Made by a program: the position numbers and the translations under genes. Below are positions 1-5,119 of a stretch of 5,119 nucleotides of DNA, one piece after another. The notes under the pieces were generated by a model that saw nothing but the letters and a program-made list of their open reading frames with translations, did not search any database and was not told the DNA's origin. Source of the DNA: Chitinivibrionales bacterium (GTDB lineage Bacteria > Fibrobacterota > Chitinivibrionia > Chitinivibrionales > WJMI01); contig WJJU01000467.1 of assembly GCA_014729595.1 (NCBI GenBank), positions 1 through 5,119 of the forward strand, read 5' to 3'. Every line of letters starts with the position of its first letter. Positions within the stretch are counted from its first letter, which is position 1.

Positions 1-156
1 CACGTGCGGAGATGCGCCGTCATTCCAGCGGAGCAATTCCTGATCCAAGGTGCTTCAAATCGCATGCCGGCGGGTTGCTTCAAGTCCCCCCATCGCCGCG
101 GAGGAATTTGTATTTTCAACGGAATCCGACAGCCAAGCAACTTCACTCAGTCACGC

Positions 157-160
157 GGAG
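157..160 (+). promoter_or_regulatory. Candidate Shine-Dalgarno GGAG that bears on the radical SAM start
   Basis: GGAG at 157-160 touches the ATG at 161, leaving no spacer for a ribosome starting there. It sits 6 bases before an in-frame TTG at 167, a normal spacing. The conserved-looking part of the protein (KIVMTCDRT) begins three codons after that TTG, so either start keeps the whole domain. A stronger-looking GGAGG at 100-104 has no in-frame start codon at suitable distance. I see no good sigma70-type promoter in 1-160; it may lie beyond the left edge. Confidence 0.4.
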
Positions 161-1678
161 ATGCCTTTGGGCTACAAAATTGTCATGACCTGTGACCGCA
201 CCATGGCCAGTTCGTACCATGGTCTTATGTTCCTGGGATTCAGTGCGTGTCTTCCTCAAGGCATTCTGCCTGATTGCCTTTATTATCCTTTGTTCTGCCC
301 CAACGCCCGGGCGGACAAACGCGGCGCGCTCGTTTTTGCCAACTATGGGACCCGAAAAATCGAAGCCGCGCTGCTCGCCGGCGGATTTGCCCGTGAAGAC
401 ATTATTGTTGCTCATCCGGACCATCTTCATGAAGTCATTGATGAGAACACCAAAATCGTATCGATAAGCTCAAATGACCCTCTGGGTATCGGCCCCGCCA
501 CTTCCACGTTTGTCGAACTGTGGGGCGGTGAGGGGCGTATGGCGGTAAAATTGCGCGAGGTCTTGGTAAACCCCGCCATCCGCAAGCACAAACCTAAACT
601 TCTTTTGGGCGGCCCGGGCGCCTGGCAGTTCGCGGTGCATCCCGACAAACAACGTGAGCTTGGCATCGATTGCGTGGTAGTGGGTGAAGGCGACGCTACG
701 GCGCCGGGTTTATTCAAGGATGCTCTCGGGGGAAAATCGCTTGAGCCCTTGATCTACGGGGCGCCGGCGAGCGATGATGATATCGCCGATATCGTCGGCG
801 GCTCTACGATTGGTATTATCGAGGCGACACGGGGGTGCGCTCGAAGTTGCGCGTTTTGCATTCCATCGGTAAAAAAAGTGCGCTCGCGACCGCTTGAGCG
901 CATCCTCAATGAAGTACAAACGAATCTCGATGCCGGTAATACCGGTGCACTGCTTCACGGGGAAGACATTCTCTTGTATCGCTCCGACGGTTTGCGCGTC
1001 AACTCAGATGCGGTAATCCATCTTTTCGAAACCGTTCGAAACTATCCCGGCGTTCAATGGGTGGGAGCGAGCCACGCTTCGCTTTCTTCGGCATTGAGTT
1101 CCCCCGCCACAATAGAAGGCATTGCGCGCGTGCTGAAGCTGGGTTCGCGGCATCACCCGGCAACCTATTTTCAGGTTGGCATAGAGACGGGAAGTTCGAC
1201 GCTCATTCGCCGGCACATGAAAGGAAAAGTTTACCCCTACGATCCCAAAGACTGGCCTCGCGTCGTTCACGACGGTTTCGCACTTTTGCACGAAAACCAT
1301 ATCGTGTGCACTTCCACCATTATCCTGGGCCTTCCCGGCGAACGGAAACAGGACATTGAACAAACGACCAAGCTCATTCGCTCCCTGCGTCCCTATCAAA
1401 GCCTCATCGTCCCTCTTCTGTTCACTCCGATGGAAACGACCCGCCTCGAATACGCCGCGGGTCTTTACAAAAAAGACCTGACCGCACGGCATCATGAATT
1501 GCTGGCAACCTGTTGGGATCATAATCTTCATTGGCTACCCGCATTGTGGGCCAACTATTCCCATAAAGCTAATCCGCTTCTCAAGGGAGTCATAAACTTC
1601 GGCATGCGTTTAGGTATGCCGATCGTCAAAAACCGCATTCACCGATACGCCGAAAAGCACAAAGTTCGCCAACCATGA
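161..1678 (+). CDS. Radical SAM protein with N-terminal B12-binding-like domain, substrate unknown
   Basis: This is an Fe-S enzyme expected to cleave S-adenosylmethionine to a radical in the cytoplasm; its substrate is unknown. Numbering is from the ATG at 161 (505 residues). The N-terminal half (about 5-195) looks like the Rossmann-type domain often fused to these enzymes: a GGPG strand end near 150-153 and a VVVGEGD strand near 172-178. I see no DxHxxG cobalamin motif, so B12 binding is unproven. The radical SAM core carries CARSCAFC (Cys226, Cys230, Cys233; the CX3CX2C cluster, bases 836-859), GIETGS near 340-345, and GLPGER near 390-395, typical of the B12/MiaB/HemN-like part of the superfamily. 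Extra cysteines lie at 11, 30, 39 and 46. The frame is open back to a GTG at 50, but those 37 residues are low-complexity and unlike the domain. ATG161 directly abuts GGAG, so TTG at 167 is a real alternative start. The gene stands alone and faces the nucleotidase gene. Confidence 0.88.
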   Translation: MPLGYKIVMTCDRTMASSYHGLMFLGFSACLPQGILPDCLYYPLFCPNARADKRGALVFANYGTRKIEAALLAGGFAREDIIVAHPDHLHEVIDENTKIVSISSNDPLGIGPATSTFVELWGGEGRMAVKLREVLVNPAIRKHKPKLLLGGPGAWQFAVHPDKQRELGIDCVVVGEGDATAPGLFKDALGGKSLEPLIYGAPASDDDIADIVGGSTIGIIEATRGCARSCAFCIPSVKKVRSRPLERILNEVQTNLDAGNTGALLHGEDILLYRSDGLRVNSDAVIHLFETVRNYPGVQWVGASHASLSSALSSPATIEGIARVLKLGSRHHPATYFQVGIETGSSTLIRRHMKGKVYPYDPKDWPRVVHDGFALLHENHIVCTSTIILGLPGERKQDIEQTTKLIRSLRPYQSLIVPLLFTPMETTRLEYAAGLYKKDLTARHHELLATCWDHNLHWLPALWANYSHKANPLLKGVINFGMRLGMPIVKNRIHRYAEKHKVRQP

Positions 1679-1760
1679 GGCGAAGAAAAGGCCCAACATT
1701 AACGATCGGGCCACGGTTTATCCTATCGTTGCATTAAAATCGGGTTGACTTTTTTATTGA

Positions 1761-1797
1761 GTTTTCCGGTTTTCACCGGTGATGAAATCCGGAAAAC
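1761..1797. repeat. Strong imperfect inverted repeat (hairpin) in the convergent gap
   Basis: The arms GTTTTCCGG (1761-1769) and CCGGAAAAC (1789-1797) pair perfectly over 9 bp. After a T-T mismatch the stem continues with TTTCA (1771-1775) and TGAAA (1783-1787), leaving a 7-base loop. The centre contains the 8-bp palindrome CACCGGTG (1774-1781), and CCGG occurs three times (1766, 1776, 1789). No T-run follows on either strand: the T6 run at 1750-1755 lies before the hairpin on the plus strand and reads as A's after it on the minus strand. So it is not a standard intrinsic terminator. It could be a protein-binding operator, an RNA structure or a copy of a dispersed palindromic repeat. Confidence 0.75.
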
Positions 1798-1885
1798 CTC
1801 GGCCATAATCCCATATAATTCAATTGCTTAAAAACGTAGCCAACGGATTATTACCCTTCGGAAAAGCCCCTCGGCATCCAATCAC

Positions 1886-1912
1886 AACGCTTGCGCGGAC
1901 CCGGTAAGCGTT
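1886..1912. repeat. Small inverted repeat, AACGCTT/AAGCGTT
   Basis: AACGCTT (1886-1892) and AAGCGTT (1906-1912) form a perfect 7-bp stem around a 13-base GC-rich loop; a G-T and a C-G pair could extend it inward. No T-run follows on either strand, so terminator function is not supported. Its role is unknown. Confidence 0.5.
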
Positions 1913-2085
1913 TACTCACACCGCGGCGGCGTGCTCTTTTCGGCCCCCATGGCCTTCGAGTCCCCTCCCCGCATTACGCTTGAATACCGAAGAACTTATG
2001 CAACGAATGGGTTTAACAAACGGCTTCTTCTTGGACACGGATTCCCAACTGCTAGCAGGCAAGGAAAACCAACCGCGAGTACGAC

Positions 2086-2111
2086 AAAAAAACCGGCACT
2101 ACAAAATAGTG
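2086..2111 (-). terminator. Possible weak rho-independent terminator of the nucleotidase gene
   Basis: Read on the minus strand, about 70 bases past the nucleotidase stop, CACTA and TAGTG form a 5-bp stem around the loop TTTTG. The stem is followed by CCGG and then a run of seven T's (the A7 run at 2086-2092 on the plus strand). CGG further upstream could pair with CCG beyond the stem across a 5-base bulge. Position, strand and T-run fit a terminator. The stem is short and AT-rich, and the T-run starts four bases after it, so it may be inefficient. Confidence 0.4.
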
Positions 2112-2182
2112 AACGTCCGCTCATTCCTCCGACATCTCATTCACCTCATGCGTGCTCCGCGGTTTGCCCCCGGCCTCCACTA

Positions 2183-3880
2183 TCAGTCCCAGCGCTCGAT
2201 ACGGCCTTCAATGCTCCCCCGCACCGGCAGCGAAAACGATTGAAGGTATTCGATAAGGGCGTCGAGGTCGATGGGACCGGTTACTTTGTTCGCGCCTTCG
2301 GTAAGCACCGTGAAATTATCACCACCCTCGGCGATAAAACTATTCACGGTAACCGAGTACGAGGCGTCTCTGTCAATCGGTTGACCATCCTTGCGAATTT
2401 CGACGACCTTATCCATGTCGTCTCGCGTATTGTCCCAGGTGTATTCGCATCCCGAAATTTGGAGGATACGATTATACGGCTGGTAAGGAGGCCATTGCAT
2501 GTTAAGAAGATCGTAGATCTGTTGGCCGGTGAGGTCCATCGAGATCAGATAATTGTTGAAAGGCTGCACGGTGTACAATTCGCCCCAGGTAATGATACCG
2601 GAATCGATATCGGCACGTATACCGCCGGGATTCATAAACGCAAAGTCCGTCCCCATTTTGGCGCGTTGCGCATCGGCAATGAGATTACCCAGCGCCGATT
2701 CACCCGCTTCATTCCTCTCGCGCAAGATAGCGGCTGCGGCTTCGGCAACCGGCCTTTCCGTCAGCGGCGCCACCGCTTCTTCCGCCGCCTCAACCAGCTC
2801 GATCACTTCGGGATCCGGCGTCAACCCCGGGCCTTCGTCGCCCCAAGTAGTTATAATCTCCGCCGATTTGTAGACAACATCCCGCGTTCTTCGGCTGATC
2901 TCGATATCGACATCGGCATACGCAGTGCTTTTCGACCATGCCTGTGCCACCAGAATCGCGTTGCCTTCCGATTTAGGATAGAGAACATTGGTAAAACCGT
3001 GACGGTGCCCCGTGAGAACTACGTCGACCTCTTCATCAAGCTCATCCAGGATTGGCACAATGTCGCCCTCGAGACCGTAGGCGTCCGGATTCGTCGGGCC
3101 GGTATAACTCCGCATCGTCCCCCCCTGATGGATTACTACGATAATTGCCTCAATTCCCCACTTCTTGAGCAGCCGAACATACTTATTAATCGACTCCGCT
3201 TCATCCTCAAAGGACAAGCCCGCTACTCCCGAAGCGGTTACAATGGTCGGAGTCTCTTCGAGGCAGGCGCCCACGAAGGCGAAGGGCACGCCCTTTTCAC
3301 GACGGATCACAAAGGGACGGAAAACCGGCTTGTTGCTTTCCTTATCTACGATATTGGCGCAAACCTGAGGAAAATTCGCACCATTCCACGGATCTTCAAG
3401 AAAAGGGCCATCCTCATGATTACCGCCGCGAAGCAATCGCATAAGCTCATCGATACCCTCGTCGAACTCGTGGTTACCCGGCACACCGATCAGATTGCCC
3501 CGAGGGTGGAAGCGGCCGAGACGTTTTGTATATTGGTTGCCCAGCATGTTGAAAAACATAATCGACGGCTCATCCTGCAAAAGCGCCGAGGCGGGAGGCG
3601 AAGCGCCAACCAAATCGCCGCAATGGATGAAATAGGATGGGTTTTCACTATCCTCCTCCGCCGCCTTCAGGTAAGCGGCAAGAACCGGAGCACCACCGGC
3701 GGGTCGCTCGGCAACATGCTTTCCATCGAGCTGACCATGGAAATCATTGATCGCAAGAAGTTGAACCCCCACAGTCCGCTCAATCCTCTTCCATGCCTTG
3801 TCTCTCCACTGCAATTTCGCCGAAACGGAACCGGCGCATACCAGGGCCGCTCCAACAACAAACGCAACCGACCTTTTCAT
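2183..3880 (-). CDS. Exported bifunctional metallophosphatase/5'-nucleotidase (UshA/YfkN-type)
   Basis: This enzyme should hydrolyse nucleotides outside the cytoplasm, releasing nucleoside and phosphate for salvage; exact substrates (AMP, cyclic nucleotides, UDP-sugars or NAD) cannot be told from sequence. At 565 residues it has the usual family length. Residues 1-21 form a Sec signal peptide (MKRS, a hydrophobic core, cleavage after SVSA). The metallophosphatase domain (about 38-330) has NDFHG (Asp46, His48), CGD (Asp89), GNHEFD (Asn136, His137, Asp140), His251 and GHRHG (His292, His294). By analogy with E. coli UshA these are the two-metal ligands and the His/Asp catalytic pair. The C-terminal nucleotide-binding domain (about 370-560) shows ESALGN, NPGGIR (Arg422), QPFNN and GGDNF. 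No sortase signal, GPI-like tail or C-terminal membrane helix is present, so the protein should be soluble. Cys15 lies in the signal peptide but does not make a good lipobox. The start is fixed by AAGGAG 7 bases upstream. Confidence 0.93.
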   Translation of the reverse strand: MKRSVAFVVGAALVCAGSVSAKLQWRDKAWKRIERTVGVQLLAINDFHGQLDGKHVAERPAGGAPVLAAYLKAAEEDSENPSYFIHCGDLVGASPPASALLQDEPSIMFFNMLGNQYTKRLGRFHPRGNLIGVPGNHEFDEGIDELMRLLRGGNHEDGPFLEDPWNGANFPQVCANIVDKESNKPVFRPFVIRREKGVPFAFVGACLEETPTIVTASGVAGLSFEDEAESINKYVRLLKKWGIEAIIVVIHQGGTMRSYTGPTNPDAYGLEGDIVPILDELDEEVDVVLTGHRHGFTNVLYPKSEGNAILVAQAWSKSTAYADVDIEISRRTRDVVYKSAEIITTWGDEGPGLTPDPEVIELVEAAEEAVAPLTERPVAEAAAAILRERNEAGESALGNLIADAQRAKMGTDFAFMNPGGIRADIDSGIITWGELYTVQPFNNYLISMDLTGQQIYDLLNMQWPPYQPYNRILQISGCEYTWDNTRDDMDKVVEIRKDGQPIDRDASYSVTVNSFIAEGGDNFTVLTEGANKVTGPIDLDALIEYLQSFSLPVRGSIEGRIERWD

Positions 3881-3887
3881 AGCTCTA

Positions 3888-3893
3888 CTCCTT
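3888..3893 (-). promoter_or_regulatory. Shine-Dalgarno AAGGAG of the nucleotidase gene
   Basis: On the minus strand AAGGAG lies 7 bases before the ATG at 3880. It fixes the start directly before the signal peptide and shows that this genome uses standard ribosome binding sites. Confidence 0.85.
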
Positions 3894-4131
3894 GATGAAT
3901 AGTGAATGAATGGATCCCCCCAACTACCGGGTTCAGCAATCGCTCAGCAAGCACACCGCCTCCCCCCGTCGTTTGGCTGACGAGCAATAGAACGCACCAA
4001 TGTGTTTAGCGACGCGTATGGTTTACCCGTCGCCGCCTTAGAGCCGAAATAAAAATATAGGAACCGTGTGTGAGAAATCCGCTAAAGAAAGGTAATAATT
4101 TTGTTATGACCGCATGAGGGAGAGAGGTATC
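3894..4131 (-). promoter_or_regulatory. Leader region of the nucleotidase gene, between it and the ABC gene
   Basis: This gap contains no gene. Read on the minus strand, a TATATT (plus 4054-4059) in an AT-rich patch could be a -10 box, but no TTGACA-like hexamer stands 16-18 bases upstream of it. Two GGGGGG tracts (plus 3962-3967 and 3916-3921) lie between that patch and the start codon. The trinucleotide-like words ATTCATTC and ATTCATC repeat just before the ribosome binding site. No clear intrinsic terminator follows the ABC stop codon, so read-through from the ABC gene is possible. Promoter location is a guess. Confidence 0.3.
4009..4033. repeat. Small inverted repeat GCGACG/CGTCGC in the nucleotidase leader
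   Basis: GCGACG (4009-4014) and CGTCGC (4028-4033) form a 6-bp GC-rich stem with a 13-base loop. It lies about 130 bases before the nucleotidase start. No T-run follows on either strand. It could be a weak leader structure or an operator half-site pair, or chance. Confidence 0.4.
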
Positions 4132-5119
4132 TCACGCCATCACCCGCCTACGTGCCGACGCGTAGAAATTGTCGCCTTCATGAAGCTCGGTGTGTGTTCC
4201 GCATTGAGCGATTACACCATTTTCCATAACCACAATCGTGTCGACATGCCGAATGACCGACAATGCATGACTGGCGACAATTGCCGTTCTGCCTTTCATG
4301 AGATGCAGCATCGCCTCTTTGACGTGAAACTGAGACTCGATATCCAGCGAGCTAGTCGGCTCATCCATAAAAAGCACCGACGGATTGCGTACGAAAGCGC
4401 GCGCTATCCCAAGCCGCTGTTTTTGACCACCGGAAAGGTCCACCCCGCCGTCGCCTATCGGAGTGTGCACTCCCTTTGAGAGGCTTTGAACGAATTCTAA
4501 AAGATGCGCGTCCGCAAGCGCTCTCATGACTTCTTCGATCGATATTTCGGTTATTCCATAGGTGATGTTTTCGAGGATTGTCCCCGAGAAGAGGCGCGTT
4601 TCCTGCGGTACGACACCAATCCGCGACCGGAACGAACGCAAATCAAGCTTCTCAAGCGGGTTTCCGTCAATAAGGCATTTTCCTACTTGCGGTGTAAGAA
4701 ATCCAAGGAGCACGTTTATAAGAGTTGTTTTGCCCGAACCGCTCGGCCCCATGAGGCCGATTGTCGTACCGGGCTCGATGGTCAGGTTGATGCGGCTAAG
4801 GCTTGGCTCGTGCGCATGGGGATAGGTATAATGAATATCCTTGAGTTCAAACCGTCCGTTAAGCGTTGGAATAGCAATCGATCCGCCCGCCATTCCCTTA
4901 TCGGAAGAATAGAGCACTTCTTTGACTGATCGCAAGGATTCGATGCTTTTCTTGATGTTCGGCACCGTCTCCAGGAGCCCCATCACCCATCCGGAGACTC
5001 GCGCGAAATAGGTAGTAAATACCACCACACTGCCCACGGTGATCATTCCTTTCATCGCCGCAATCGTGGCGACTGCCGCAAAACCGACATAAAAAAGGTG
5101 AAAACTGGCCCACGAGACG
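4132..5119 (-). CDS. ABC exporter, fused membrane and ATPase domains (5' end beyond window)
   Basis: This half-exporter pumps an unknown substrate across the inner membrane with ATP. The frame is open through the right edge, so the first methionine codon inside it (5055) is not the start; 328 residues are visible of a family usually near 570-600. Visible residues 1-20 and about 26-48 are hydrophobic and correspond to the last two membrane helices; the link to the ATPase domain follows. That domain (about 90-320) is complete: A-loop Tyr99, Walker A GPSGSGKT (124-131), Q-loop Gln172, signature LSGGQ (228-232), Walker B LFMDE with catalytic Glu253, D-loop SSLD (256-259) and switch His284. All catalytic residues are intact, so the protein should be active as a homo- or heterodimer. 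MsbA-like lipid, drug or peptide exporters share this architecture; the substrate cannot be chosen from the ATPase part. The nucleotidase gene lies downstream on the same strand. Confidence 0.93.
   Translation of the reverse strand, partial: VSWASFHLFYVGFAAVATIAAMKGMITVGSVVVFTTYFARVSGWVMGLLETVPNIKKSIESLRSVKEVLYSSDKGMAGGSIAIPTLNGRFELKDIHYTYPHAHEPSLSRINLTIEPGTTIGLMGPSGSGKTTLINVLLGFLTPQVGKCLIDGNPLEKLDLRSFRSRIGVVPQETRLFSGTILENITYGITEISIEEVMRALADAHLLEFVQSLSKGVHTPIGDGGVDLSGGQKQRLGIARAFVRNPSVLFMDEPTSSLDIESQFHVKEAMLHLMKGRTAIVASHALSVIRHVDTIVVMENGVIAQCGTHTELHEGDNFYASARRRVMA

Larger units (their letters stand above)
1679..2182. other. Convergent intergenic region with several inverted repeats, no convincing gene
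   Basis: About 500 bases lie between the stop codons of two convergent genes, much more than is needed for two terminators. Just after the radical SAM stop are two overlapping, mutually exclusive weak stems: GGCCC/GGGCC (1690-1694 with 1708-1712) and AACGAT/ATCGTT (1701-1706 with 1725-1730). A T6 run follows at 1750-1755; either stem could help end that transcript, but neither is a textbook terminator. Next come the strong hairpin at 1761-1797, a lone TATAAT at 1814-1819 without a good -35 partner, and the inverted repeat at 1886-1912. The nucleotidase terminator candidate lies at 2086-2111. Open frames here are short or run antisense into the nucleotidase gene and lack ribosome binding sites. 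It could hold a small RNA or a decayed gene; the sequence alone does not decide. Confidence 0.6.

Noticed and set aside
4..195. A plus-strand frame of 63 codons overlapping the start of the radical SAM gene, considered as a peptide precursor or the end of an upstream gene
   Set aside because: It has no ribosome binding site in view, an Arg/Cys-rich composition without a recognisable leader or core, and may simply be open by chance to the left edge.
1004..1531. A 175-codon minus-strand frame inside the radical SAM gene
   Set aside because: It is the shadow of the radical SAM core on the opposite strand, with no domain or ribosome binding site.
1723..1806. A 27-codon minus-strand frame across the strong hairpin
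   Set aside because: It lacks a properly spaced ribosome binding site, and the hairpin alone explains its base pattern.
1814..1819. TATAAT as a plus-strand promoter
   Set aside because: The bases 16-18 upstream (around GGAAAA) do not resemble a -35 box, and no gene with a ribosome binding site follows.
1955..1963. TTCGAGTCC, which resembles a tRNA T-loop
   Set aside because: The preceding bases (GGCC) do not pair with the following CCCCT as a T-stem, the conserved G before the loop is missing, and no D-arm, anticodon arm or CCA end can be built around it.
1931..3895. A 654-codon plus-strand frame running antisense through the whole nucleotidase gene
   Set aside because: It mirrors a well-supported gene with signal peptide, metal motifs and ribosome binding site. 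Its translation is rich in Arg, His and Pro with no recognisable domain, as expected for the complementary strand of a GC-biased gene.
161..5119. The three genes as one RiPP-type system (radical SAM maturase, exporter, processing enzyme)
   Set aside because: The radical SAM gene is convergent to the others, no SPASM-like cysteine-rich C-terminal domain or precursor peptide is seen, and the third protein is a nucleotidase rather than a peptidase.

Overview
The window is bacterial chromosomal DNA of roughly balanced base composition. It carries three protein genes, one of them cut by the right edge. The proteins are ordinary bacterial types: a Sec-exported metallophosphatase/5'-nucleotidase, an ABC exporter with fused membrane and ATPase domains, and a radical SAM enzyme. 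The nucleotidase has a clear Shine-Dalgarno sequence. No gene is diagnostic of a lineage, so I do not assign a taxon. An exported nucleotidase plus an exporter-type ABC protein would suit a diderm, but this is inference only. I see no rRNA, tRNA, CRISPR array, transposase or integrase.

Layout: positions 1-160 are a leader without a convincing gene. A plus-strand gene at about 161-1678 encodes a radical SAM Fe-S enzyme with an N-terminal B12-binding-like (Rossmann) domain. A non-coding interval of about 500 bases (1679-2182) separates it from the convergent nucleotidase gene. That interval holds a strong imperfect hairpin (1761-1797), a smaller inverted repeat (1886-1912) and a plausible weak terminator for the nucleotidase (2086-2111, minus strand). 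The minus-strand nucleotidase gene (2183-3880) starts with a signal peptide and has all the expected metal-site motifs. A 251-base gap (3881-4131) follows, with its ribosome binding site, two six-base G tracts and a small inverted repeat. The minus-strand ABC exporter gene (4132 to the right edge) is open past the window; only the last membrane helices and the whole ATPase domain are visible.

How the genes work together: the ABC gene and the nucleotidase gene point the same way, but the 251-base gap makes a tight operon unlikely. The radical SAM gene is convergent and so separately transcribed. Nothing in the sequence ties the three into one pathway. The part with least settled function is the radical SAM enzyme, whose substrate cannot be read from the sequence. 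The convergent intergenic region, with its structured elements, is the main unexplained stretch. I did not find convincing evidence of a new multi-gene system.
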